From Bacillus sp. cl95 (GTDB taxonomy: Bacteria > Bacillota > Bacilli > Bacillales > Cytobacillaceae), in assembly GCF_900115925.1 (NCBI RefSeq), contig NZ_FOYF01000001.1:1-64000 (forward strand): a stretch of 64,000 bases of DNA. Direction: 5' to 3'. The translations under genes and the position numbers were made by a program. Positions within the stretch are counted from its first letter, which is position 1. Each line of letters opens with the position of its first letter. This document shows positions 53,262 through 61,808 of the stretch, in pieces. Under the pieces are notes generated by a model that searched no databases, had not been told where the DNA came from, and saw only the letters and a list, made by a program, of their open reading frames with translations.

Positions 53262-53636
53262 ATGATTAAGATTGAAATACCAAGTCCAGATATCGTCATT
53301 ACGAAGAAAAAGCAATTAGGAGAGCCTGTAGAGGCTGTCATTAGCAGCTCTTTCGGATTTACTGAATACCACCGTATTCCTCGTGACAAAGGCGGCATTA
53401 TTTTATTTTTCAATGCTAACGATGAATTAATGTTCGTCGGAAAAGCTAGAAAGCTTCGTCCGCGCGTAAAAAGACATTTTGAAGATACAGTTTCACCCAT
53501 CAAGATGCATCGTGATGAAGTTTACAAAATCGCTGTAATTGTTGTCGAAGATCCAACTGAAAGAGAAATATACGAAACTTACATCATCAATCACTTAAAA
53601 GCTAAATACAATATCGACAAAGTATTTTACAAATAG
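53262..53636 (+). CDS. GIY-YIG-like excision-repair endonuclease
   Basis: A 124-residue protein with a UvrC-type GIY-YIG domain: GGIILFFNANDELMFVGKARKLRPRVKRHF (modified GIY, then FVGKA with Arg), ending ERE-type PTEREIYETYIINHLKAKYN with the catalytic Glu. Similar proteins are annotated in Bacillus as nucleotide-excision-repair endonucleases. AGGGAG lies 11 nt before the ATG and a terminator follows at 53635-53672. Divergent from the McrBC-like operon. Confidence 0.8.
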   Translation: MIKIEIPSPDIVITKKKQLGEPVEAVISSSFGFTEYHRIPRDKGGIILFFNANDELMFVGKARKLRPRVKRHFEDTVSPIKMHRDEVYKIAVIVVEDPTEREIYETYIINHLKAKYNIDKVFYK

Positions 53637-53741
53637 AAGAAGGAGAATTTTCTCCTTCTTCTTTTTATTTTATCAATGAAATTGGTATACAGAAACCATT
53701 ATTACTAATTATTTCCCTATAAAATCTTTCTTCACAATCTG

Positions 53742-55241
53742 TTACGCATAAAAAAGCGGATTCTTCTTCACATCTTTCCATTGATCGCTTTGCTCTAGCA
53801 TACCAGCCATTTGATAGAGAAGGTCTTCCCTCCCCATTGCAGCAACGAATTGAACTCCCACAGGCAGTCCATCTTTTGTTTCATGCAAGGGTACAGACAT
53901 CGCAGGCTGACCAGTTAAATTAGCCAGTTGTGTAAAGGGCGTTCTCATCAAACTCTTTTCTACTAACTGATCCACTAGTCCTGCTTTCTTGATGAATCCA
54001 CCCATCCGAAGCTTACCAAAGACACCTAGCATCAATTTTTCGAATGGTGAAGGATCTAGTTCACCAATGCTTGAAGCTGGAAATGCTGTAGTTGGTGTGA
54101 TATAAAAATCGTATATTTCATGGAAAGACTCCATTGCATATGCTGCTTTGTCCCATTCACGCATGGCTATAACCCATTCTTCTGCAGATGTCGCCTTACC
54201 TATCATTCCTAGGATCCATGTTGTTTGTTCTACGTCGTGGTAACCTGCCTTCCGTCCTAGAACCTGTTCCATTTCTACCAACATGGCTGCCACTTCACCA
54301 AAGTACATCGTCATAAAACTGTTTGCTATCTTCTTCCCATCCACAGGTGCATCTTTCTCTTCGACATCAAAACCCATATTTTCCAATAGTTTTGCAGCCA
54401 ACAAAACCGCTTCTTTACAGTCGGCATGGACTTCGGTCCCAATTGGTGATTTGACAGAATAGGCTATGCGAAGAGGTTTTCTTATTTCTTTTGTGACACA
54501 TTCCATGTAGTTAGTATCTATTGGTGGAGCATGGAAGGCAGCACCTTTCTCGAATCCTTTTAGGGTATCTAGCATAAAGGCACTATCCCGAACCGATCTC
54601 GATAACACCAGATCTTGAGATGCCCCTTGCATTTGCCGACCAAATCTTCCGCCCACTGGCATTCTCCCTCTAGAAGGCTTCAGACCAAATAGACCACAAA
54701 AGCCAGCAGGGATTCGAATCGATCCTCCTCCATCATTTGCACCAGCCATGGGAACCATGCCAGAAGCGACTGCCGCTGCTGAACCTCCACTTGAACCACC
54801 AGGGGTATGTTTGATATTCCAAGGATTCCTTGATGGACCATAATGTGCAGGCTCCGTTATCCCCATCAGTGCCAACTCAGGTACGTTCGTCTGCCCTAAA
54901 AACACCACGCCTGTTTGTCTCATCTTTGCCACTAAAAGCGAGTCTTCGGGTGCTCTATATGTAAGCAATGCTTTCGATCCCGCAGACAAAGGTTCGCCTT
55001 TGATTTCTTGTGTGATATCTTTTAGTAATATAGGAACTCCAGAAAGACTTCCCTTCTCGTTCGTTTTCAAGCTATTTCTTGCACTGTCATACATTTTGTT
55101 AATAACTGCATTTAAAGAAGGATTCAACTTGTCTATTCGCGTGATTGCACTTTCTAGTACTTCTTCCTTTGAGACTTCTTTTGAAGCAATCAACTCCGCC
55201 AAACCGAGTGCATCGTAATCTTGATAACGAAAACCATCCAT
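53742..55241 (-). CDS. amidase (amidase-signature family)
   Basis: A 499-residue amidohydrolase. The Ser-cisSer-Lys triad is present: Lys in [10 protein letters not shown], and the glycine-serine stretch [15 protein letters not shown], followed by [23 protein letters not shown] with the nucleophilic Ser region. The closest look is to bacterial amidases of the 6-aminohexanoate/GatA-like type. It is a single gene, so it is not part of the GatCAB operon. Substrate unknown. Confidence 0.88.
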   Translation of the reverse strand: MDGFRYQDYDALGLAELIASKEVSKEEVLESAITRIDKLNPSLNAVINKMYDSARNSLKTNEKGSLSGVPILLKDITQEIKGEPLSAGSKALLTYRAPEDSLLVAKMRQTGVVFLGQTNVPELALMGITEPAHYGPSRNPWNIKHTPGGSSGGSAAAVASGMVPMAGANDGGGSIRIPAGFCGLFGLKPSRGRMPVGGRFGRQMQGASQDLVLSRSVRDSAFMLDTLKGFEKGAAFHAPPIDTNYMECVTKEIRKPLRIAYSVKSPIGTEVHADCKEAVLLAAKLLENMGFDVEEKDAPVDGKKIANSFMTMYFGEVAAMLVEMEQVLGRKAGYHDVEQTTWILGMIGKATSAEEWVIAMREWDKAAYAMESFHEIYDFYITPTTAFPASSIGELDPSPFEKLMLGVFGKLRMGGFIKKAGLVDQLVEKSLMRTPFTQLANLTGQPAMSVPLHETKDGLPVGVQFVAAMGREDLLYQMAGMLEQSDQWKDVKKNPLFYA

Positions 55242-55480
55242 GTTACACCCACTTTCTCCCCATAATCTATCTATCTTTATTTTACAGAATATTCTATATA
55301 ATTAGCACGTTATTTTCTATTTTTCTAAATTAATATCCTATTTTTTATGGATAACCAGGTTCTGCAAAAAATTCTATATCCCCAATACCAAAATAAGCAT
55401 AGCTCATTTTTTCGAGACATCATTACATAGTCATTAGATGATAAAATTGTAAGATTAATGGTTTTCTGGAAATACGAATG

Positions 55481-55732
55481 TTATTGTTTTTTATTTTTAC
55501 CAAGTTTCTCGTTACCTCGTTTAAAGTTGCCCGTTATTTTAGCTAACAATAACTGTACTTCTGTTTTCTCATCTTCAACTTCTGTGATTCTAGCTATTAG
55601 ACGTTCAGCTTCCTTATCCTTTACAATTTTGATTTGTTTACCTTCATACGAGATCATTACAGTTCCTTTTTTCGTAATTTGATAAGTAAATGGTTCAGAA
55701 CTTAATTGATTTCTTTTATCTATTTCGCTCAA
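55481..55732 (-). CDS. conserved Bacillus small protein ending GNFKRGNE
   Basis: An 83-residue protein: SSEPFTYQITKKGTVMISYEGKQIKIVKDKEA, then a helical tail with LLLAKITGNFKRGNEK. This pattern is familiar from small conserved Bacillaceae proteins without assigned function. TTG start with GGGAG 8 nt upstream. The region 55242-55480 upstream of the amidase gene shows no further gene. Confidence 0.7.
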   Translation of the reverse strand: MSEIDKRNQLSSEPFTYQITKKGTVMISYEGKQIKIVKDKEAERLIARITEVEDEKTEVQLLLAKITGNFKRGNEKLGKNKKQ

Positions 55733-55961
55733 TACAAAATCTCCCTCATAATTTTTGTTGGTTAGAAGTACATTTTATTTTATGTTTAGGTAAAACTTGA
55801 CTGTAGAATTCTACTTCAAATCCTAGCTTTCCGGTACGTGATACAAGAGTCTCCTTGTTGTTAACGCAACTTTCTATTCGATATATCAATAATAAAGAGC
55901 CTGATTCATCAGACTCTATTTCGATATTTTTGCAGTTAAACTGTATGCTCTTTTAAGGGAC

Positions 55962-56261
55962 TCAAGATGGAATGTTTTTCTTATCTTTTGCCAAGGATTT
56001 TCCCGACCTTAAATTGATTCCAAACAAATGGTATGCTTTCATACAATTCAACATATCCACCCAACCTTGAATTTGTTGTCCATAACGATAGATACCTTCA
56101 TGATCACTTTCCCAACCACTTTCGTACACCTTGACCAATGTTGCACCATCAACTTCTTCAGGTACAAAATCAACAATTGTTCCCACTCCACTCGCCGTCC
56201 ACAGAAAGGAAATTTCACCGTTTATTTTATCAGCTTTTTCCTCGTAATGAACAGTAAACCA
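55962..56261 (-). pseudogene. truncated SRPBCC (AHSA1-like) protein
   Basis: An open frame bounded upstream by TAG at 56262 reads KINGEISFLWTASGVGTIVD, FVPEEVDGATLVKVYESGWE and QQIQGWVDMLNCMKAYHLFG, the C-terminal two thirds of an SRPBCC hydrophobic-ligand-binding domain. The N-terminal part and start are missing, so this is a relic or a badly frameshifted gene. The stretch 55740-55960 holds nothing else. Confidence 0.7.
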
Positions 56262-56373
56262 CTAACAGGGATCATACTTGTCTATTTAGACTATTAACAA
56301 ATTCTATACGATTGCTTTCTTATCCTTTGTTGAACGCGTGTAAATATAGAGTTTGCCTAAGTGAATTGTTAAT

Positions 56374-56485
56374 TTCCCGTTTCTCGAGATTTATTCCCTT
56401 GGTGGAAGGATTTTTTCCCGTCATATTAGATTTATTCCCTTACCAAACAATCTTTTTCCCGATAACGTCCTTTTATTCCCGTTTA
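56374..56485. repeat. helically phased TTCCC repeat array
   Basis: TTCCC starts at 56374, 56394, 56415, 56435, 56456 and 56476, giving spacings of 20, 21, 20, 21 and 20 bp. The motif is usually TTATTCCC(G/T). Intervening bases differ, so only the motif and the two-turn spacing are kept. It sits upstream of the SRPBCC relic and downstream of ppc. Confidence 0.75.
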
Positions 56486-56558
56486 GAAACTTTCACCGTT
56501 CTTCCCCATACAAAAAGCCCTCTCCATGAATAAAACGGAGAGGACTTGTATTCAAAAA

Positions 56559-59321
56559 TCAACCTGTATTTCTTAAACCTGCTGCAATACCACTGATTGT
56601 CAGCAGCACTTGTGTCACAAGTTCTTCATCTGGTTCTTCCATTGCACGCAATTCTTTAATCATTTCTACTTGAATGAAGTTGAGAGGATCGACATATGGG
56701 TTTCTACGGAAGACAGAATCCTTTATGTTTGGTGTGTGATCCAATAGCTCATCATCACCAGTGATTTTGAGGAGAACTTCTTTTGTCCGGTCATACTCCT
56801 CTACAATTTTTTGAAAGATTCGGGTACCAATTTTTTCATCTTCAACTAGTGCTGCATACTCCTTCGCAGTTGTGATATCTGCCTTCATGAGAGCCATTTG
56901 CAGATTATCGATGGTGGAGCGGAAGAATGGCCATTGTTCGTACATTTCTTGTAGCATTTGTAAGTTGTCTTCACTTTTCGCCGCAAAGCTTTCTAATCCT
57001 GCCCCGGCAGCATACCAAGCAGGGAACAACTGGCGACTTTGTGTCCATGCGAATACCCAAGGTATAGCGCGCAGATTTTCAAATTTATCACTATTCTTAC
57101 GACTCATTGGTCGAGAACCGATATTCAATCTCCCAAGCTCTTTTAATGGAGTGGCTTGTGTGAAGTAAGTCAAAAAGTCTGGATCATTGAAAACTAACGC
57201 TTGATAAGTCGCCAATGATACGTCTGACATTTCTTCCATCGCGCTTACCCAACGAGGATCACGAATATGACCCTGTTCAGATTCCTTCAAGACATTGGCA
57301 GCTGCCTTGAGTAATGTAGATGTCGCTTGTTCCAAACTACGATAAGCAATCTCTTCAAGCAAGTATCTGGATGACAGCACTTCACCCTGTTCTGTTATCT
57401 TAACGCCGTCACCTAATGTCTCTGCAGGCTGTGACAATAGACTCCGTTGTAATGTACCGCCACCTCGGCCTAAAGATCCGCCTCGACCGTGGAAAAACTT
57501 CAAGCTAACGTCATATTTTTTAGCCATCTTATGGATTTCAAGCTGGGCATTGTAAAGTTTCCAGTTCGCCGTCAGCGTTCCTCCATCTTTACTACCATCT
57601 GAATATCCGAGCATGATTTCCTGATGGTCACCGAGCTTTTGTAAATGCTTTCGGTAAACTGGCATATTGAACAGCGTCTCCATTATCTTCGGACCAGCTG
57701 TTAAATCGTCAATCGTTTCCAGTAACGGAGCCACATTCAAGTCCGTTTCCACGGTCCCGTTCGCATGTAAACGATACAATCCCGCTTCCTTAGCAAGAAG
57801 TAAAACTTCCAACAGGTCGCTAGATGATTGAGTCATGCTCACAAGATATACATAAATGGAGCTTTTACCGAATTCTTTATGTGCTTTTCGGATCATCTGA
57901 AATACCTTAAATACTTCGCGTGTTTCCTGCGAGTAATTTTCGTGCATCAATAGGATCGGACGTGGATCCATAAGCAATGTTTGCAAAAGTTCTAATTTTT
58001 CCTCTTCAGAAAGTTGTGCATAATTTTCGCTGACACCTACTTTTTGTAGGATTTCTGCGATTGCAGCTTCATGTTCACCACTATGGTTGCGGATATCAAG
58101 TGTAGCTAGATGGAACCCAAATAATTTTACCTGTCTAATTAATTTTTGCAGTAGTTTCAAATCATGGTTAGCTGGATGATGACCATAAATACTTTGTTGA
58201 ATGAGAAGTAAATCATTTAAGAATTCATCTACCGAGCCATATCCAATGTCTGATTTTCCTACCTGTTTCAATCTTTCGATGATAATTGCGAATTTGCGGC
58301 GATATACTTCGGATTCAACCGTCCAGCGCTGTTCTTCTGCCAAGTATTGTTGTTCTTCGAATTCTAATGTACCTGTAAATTCTTCACCAACGGTTACACG
58401 TTGAGTCGAATGGCTGAAACGTTTCATCAACTCTACTAAAACCGCTTTATATTTTTTCAAAACAAGTCTTCGTTGCTTGTTTAATGTTTCCCAGGTTACC
58501 TCAGGAGTCACATTTGGATTTCCGTCACGATCCCCACCTATCCAAGAACCGAAGCGTAAAAATTGTGGAACCGTCCATTTCGAATCCGGATAATGAGCAT
58601 TTAGTGAATCTTCCACATCCTGATGGATATCTGGAAGGACATCAAATAAAGTTTGATCAAAATAATATAAGCCGTTACGTACTTCATCAAGCACAGTCGG
58701 CTTATTATGCCTTAACTCATCAGTTTGCCAAAGGGCCGTCACTTCATTAAAAAGACTTTCCTGAAGTTTTTTACGCTCCTTCTGAGGAATCATCGGATTG
58801 TCCAAGTCTTTTAAAATCGTTGCGATTCTCTTTTGAATTTCCAAGATGGATCGCTTTGTCGCCTCCGTTGGATGAGCCGTTATAATTAGTTCAAGGGAAA
58901 GGGTATTCAGAACGTTTTGAATGATATCAGAACTCACATGATTATCTTGTAAAGATACAATGGCGCTCTCGATGGAACCCGGCTGTACATTCCCCTCAGC
59001 TTGAAGCAGATATTCTCTACGTCTTCTAATTCGATGATTTTGTTCAGCCGCATTAATTAAGTGAAAGTAAGTTGAAAATGCCCGAATGACGTCTTTTCTC
59101 ATTTCTGGGCTCAAACCAGCAATTTCATCTTTTAAGCGTTTATATGTAGTCTCTTCATTTTGATTCCGAAGATTTTTACACATTTCACGTATTTTTTCCA
59201 CTCTGTCAAAAAGTTCGATTCCACCATGAAATACAAGTATATCCCCTAACATATTTCCAAGCATTTTTACATCGCGTCTTAATGGTTGACCACTGTCGTT
59301 TGTTTTGACATTTGTTTGCAT
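56559..59321 (-). CDS. ppc: phosphoenolpyruvate carboxylase
   Basis: A 920-residue enzyme that makes oxaloacetate from phosphoenolpyruvate and bicarbonate, refilling the citric-acid cycle. The two signature regions are intact: TAHPTEATKRSIL (catalytic His) and KFFHGRGGSLGRGGG (catalytic His/Arg loop), with MLGYSDGSKDGG and the C-terminal RNTG. Length is normal. GGAAGG lies 8 nt before the ATG. The terminator AGTCCTCTCCGTTT/AAACGGAGAGGACT region lies at 56518-56550. Single gene. Confidence 0.95.
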   Translation of the reverse strand: MQTNVKTNDSGQPLRRDVKMLGNMLGDILVFHGGIELFDRVEKIREMCKNLRNQNEETTYKRLKDEIAGLSPEMRKDVIRAFSTYFHLINAAEQNHRIRRRREYLLQAEGNVQPGSIESAIVSLQDNHVSSDIIQNVLNTLSLELIITAHPTEATKRSILEIQKRIATILKDLDNPMIPQKERKKLQESLFNEVTALWQTDELRHNKPTVLDEVRNGLYYFDQTLFDVLPDIHQDVEDSLNAHYPDSKWTVPQFLRFGSWIGGDRDGNPNVTPEVTWETLNKQRRLVLKKYKAVLVELMKRFSHSTQRVTVGEEFTGTLEFEEQQYLAEEQRWTVESEVYRRKFAIIIERLKQVGKSDIGYGSVDEFLNDLLLIQQSIYGHHPANHDLKLLQKLIRQVKLFGFHLATLDIRNHSGEHEAAIAEILQKVGVSENYAQLSEEEKLELLQTLLMDPRPILLMHENYSQETREVFKVFQMIRKAHKEFGKSSIYVYLVSMTQSSSDLLEVLLLAKEAGLYRLHANGTVETDLNVAPLLETIDDLTAGPKIMETLFNMPVYRKHLQKLGDHQEIMLGYSDGSKDGGTLTANWKLYNAQLEIHKMAKKYDVSLKFFHGRGGSLGRGGGTLQRSLLSQPAETLGDGVKITEQGEVLSSRYLLEEIAYRSLEQATSTLLKAAANVLKESEQGHIRDPRWVSAMEEMSDVSLATYQALVFNDPDFLTYFTQATPLKELGRLNIGSRPMSRKNSDKFENLRAIPWVFAWTQSRQLFPAWYAAGAGLESFAAKSEDNLQMLQEMYEQWPFFRSTIDNLQMALMKADITTAKEYAALVEDEKIGTRIFQKIVEEYDRTKEVLLKITGDDELLDHTPNIKDSVFRRNPYVDPLNFIQVEMIKELRAMEEPDEELVTQVLLTISGIAAGLRNTG

Positions 59322-59424
59322 CGTGTCACCTTCCCTACAGAAACAGTTCCAAGAATTTTTTAAATATTACTATAACATAATTTATTGCTAAGTGTTGAGC
59401 AAAAAGCTTTATCGTTTTATGTTA

Positions 59425-59525
59425 TGGCTGTTTTCGTAAACTTTGTTGCTATATAACAAATAGAAAGTGGTAGTTGATTTCCGCTACAGGGTTCTCGCTT
59501 TCCACGTGACGAATTATGAAAAAGC
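59425..59525. repeat. dispersed repeat fragment
   Basis: GGCTGTTTTCGTAAACTTTGTTGCT followed by TTGATTTCCGCT...TCTCGCTTTCC, related to the ends of 24953-25115 and to 40145-40470. It lies between ppc and the Nudix gene. Confidence 0.55.
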
Positions 59526-59528
59526 CCG

Positions 59529-60149
59529 CTATTCTCCCTTTAGCATCTCAATGAAATGTGCAACAATTCTTGCGGTTAGTCCCCATACTACTCTTTTTTC
59601 ATATACATAAAAATATTCATCGACTTTCCTTGTCCGCCAATTATAGTTCTCACCACCAACGACTAGGTCGAAAGGGAAATCCGCCTCTGGCTCTACTTTG
59701 AAATTGACTTTATGTATTTTAGGCTCATTTTCAAAAAAATAAGCGAGCGGTATTGAAAATACCTCTCCTACTTCATCAGCATTCGGTTTCACTTTTTCAA
59801 AATTACTAATAAGGCCTACATAAGGGTATACAATCATTCCAAAAGGAGAAATCATGTAGTCCAAAGGATATACCTCAGTGATCTCATCTGTTTCAATGCC
59901 AAGTTCTTCACTTGTTTCACGAATGGCGGCTTTTTCTTCATCAAGGTCCTCACGGTCAATCCTTCCGCCAGGAAAACAGATTTCTCCTGGTTGTCTTCTC
60001 AGAGACTGGGATCTAACCTCAAATAAAATATGAATCCCATCTTCCTTTTTAATTAATGGGAGGAGGACGGCATATTTTGCATACATCTTACTTCCTAAAA
60101 TCGAGGGAGTATGCTTTTTCAACTTATTAAGCACAGCATCCAATTCCAC
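59529..60149 (-). CDS. Nudix hydrolase, CoA-pyrophosphatase type
   Basis: A 206-residue Nudix protein. The Nudix box is GRIDREDLDEEKAAIRETSEELGI (G-x5-E-x7-REUxEE pattern). The upstream UPF0035-type motif LLPLI...RQPGEICFPGG marks the CoA pyrophosphatase branch. It probably hydrolyses CoA or oxidised CoA to phosphopantetheine and 3',5'-ADP. A weak GGGGGT lies near the ATG. Single gene. Confidence 0.88.
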   Translation of the reverse strand: MELDAVLNKLKKHTPSILGSKMYAKYAVLLPLIKKEDGIHILFEVRSQSLRRQPGEICFPGGRIDREDLDEEKAAIRETSEELGIETDEITEVYPLDYMISPFGMIVYPYVGLISNFEKVKPNADEVGEVFSIPLAYFFENEPKIHKVNFKVEPEADFPFDLVVGGENYNWRTRKVDEYFYVYEKRVVWGLTARIVAHFIEMLKGE

Positions 60150-60211
60150 TTAAACACCCCCAGACAATTGCTTACTGTATCTAATATTTCGCTTCTGCTT
60201 AAAAATACCCT

Positions 60212-60808
60212 TCATTCATCTTCTGAATTCTTTTCCGGGTTGAAAATTTCTTTCGTAACTCCGAGAGCAGCAATGACCGAGCCCACTGCTTGAATCCAAC
60301 TTCCGTTTATCTGAAGGCTATCTCCATCGAATTTAACTTCCCGGTAGGATAACTTTTCACTTTTGTTCAGTTGTTTCCTCCCACCGATCGCTTGCATTGA
60401 ATTTCCGATGACTTGTAGATAATTACCTACAATATCGTATGTTAAACCCGTTTCTGAAAGATTTTGCAATTCCTCTCCAAGGGATGCTCCTCCACCTAGT
60501 GCTTGCATCAAGTTTCCCTTAATTTCTAATTCCTGTTTTGTCTTGCTATCAAAATCAATAATGATTGAAGCCACAACGGTTGTATTGCCAATCGATTGTA
60601 TTTGGTTACCTCTTTTATCGAGAGTAGGCTCAGAGATACTATCTGCGACTAAAGCATTGCCTGTACCTTGAAGTAGATTTCCCCACAAGCTCAGATTCTC
60701 TCTGAAGTCTTCACTCAAACGTTTGAATGGAGTTGCACCAACGGCAGCGGTTACTGTGCCAATGGCTTGAATCCATGATCCCACAAACTCTTTATTTTGG
60801 TCATCCAT
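60212..60808 (-). CDS. DUF6944-like repetitive protein
   Basis: About 198 residues made of five or six copies of a short repeat of the form GNxLQxxGN or GSWIQAxGxVxAAxG (EFVGSWIQAIGTVTAAVG, LWGNLLQGTGNALVAD, IVGNYLQVIGNSMQAIGG, INGSWIQAVGSVIAALG). Each repeat is a small amphipathic helix or loop. This is the DUF6944 type found in Bacillaceae; role unknown. I use the internal ATG at 60808, preceded by GGGTGGG; the frame is open to 60826. Confidence 0.75.
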   Translation of the reverse strand: MDDQNKEFVGSWIQAIGTVTAAVGATPFKRLSEDFRENLSLWGNLLQGTGNALVADSISEPTLDKRGNQIQSIGNTTVVASIIIDFDSKTKQELEIKGNLMQALGGGASLGEELQNLSETGLTYDIVGNYLQVIGNSMQAIGGRKQLNKSEKLSYREVKFDGDSLQINGSWIQAVGSVIAALGVTKEIFNPEKNSEDE

Positions 60809-60898
60809 TGTCAGCCCACCCATCACTCACATTCCTCTTTAAGTTTATTCTTAATGGAAGGAATGGGTTAACGTCACTACTATAAAATTAATAAAGTT

Positions 60899-61055
60899 TA
60901 GGCTCTGTTAATCTTGTCGCTCAGTCGCTTGCTTTCCTGTATGAATTATGAAAAAGCCCTAGAGCCGGCTTTTTCTTGTTCCAATAACAACAAAGTTTTC
61001 GAAAAGAGCCTAGAGGCTTTTCGAGGAGTCAAGCGCCTTCCGCTCCAACCAATAA
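60899..61055. repeat. MITE-like dispersed repeat with nested fragment
   Basis: Begins AGGCTCTGTTAA and contains TTTTCGAAAAGAGCCT and CTTTTCGAGGAGTCAAGCGCC, combining ends seen at 24953-25115 and 27180-27400. The rest of 60827-61599 has no supportable gene. A related CTTGCTTTCCGAGGAC fragment lies at 61440. Confidence 0.6.
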
Positions 61056-61599
61056 AGTTTAGAAAATCAACAATTCACTTTAATTTTCCTTTATTTTTCA
61101 GGAATACTGGCAGATGGCACAGAAAATCTTCTTCTACGAAAATTTTCATGCTTAAATATGGAGATTTTGGCGTAATTATCACTTTTAAAGTGGATATGAA
61201 AATATCACATTATACCCTTGTGGGGTTTGCGACCATTTTTATACTCCTGTTTTTTGAACGTAATCGCCATTTTCAAAAATGTTATCGCCTGTTTTTTTAT
61301 GGTGCTCAACGTTTTCAAAAATTTATTCGCTAAGTTCATATACGGCTTTTAGAAAAATCACGAAATTAGAGAAATCCCCGCCGAATTCCCCAAATAATAT
61401 GCTCGGTGAATCTAACCTTTTGATTTCCGGGCTAGTCCCTTGCTTTCCGAGGACACTGATGATCTTTCTCGAAAGAACCCACGCCCGAAGAAAAGGCGGT
61501 AGCACAAAGTACAAGGAACGCTTCTTTGGAATCAACCATGTACTTTAACATAGCCAAAAAGAAAGCACCCATGACGGGTGCCTTCGTGACTTCGTGAGT

Positions 61600-61716
61600 C
61601 TAATGACTTTGATTAGGAAGCTGCTTTTCCGGATGATTTTTCCCTTGTTTCTGGTTTTTCTCTTGCTTCTTCTTATTTTCGTTGAACTTTGCAACAAATT
61701 CATTTGTGTTATCCAT
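61600..61716 (-). CDS. DUF4023 small protein
   Basis: A 38-residue peptide: MDNTNEFVAKFNENKKKQEK, then a Lys/Gln/Asn-rich stretch ending LPNQSH. This matches DUF4023, a short charged protein found in sporulating Bacillaceae; function unknown. GAGGAGG lies 6-7 nt before the ATG. A small GCACCC/GGGTGC hairpin follows the gene. Confidence 0.85.
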   Translation of the reverse strand: MDNTNEFVAKFNENKKKQEKNQKQGKNHPEKQLPNQSH

Positions 61717-61808
61717 CGTAATTCCTCCTCAGATTCCTTATCGAAGTTAATATTTCCATTTTGACAAGAATCATGCAGAGAGAAGAATGCCTTTGTTTCC
61801 TTTTATCA

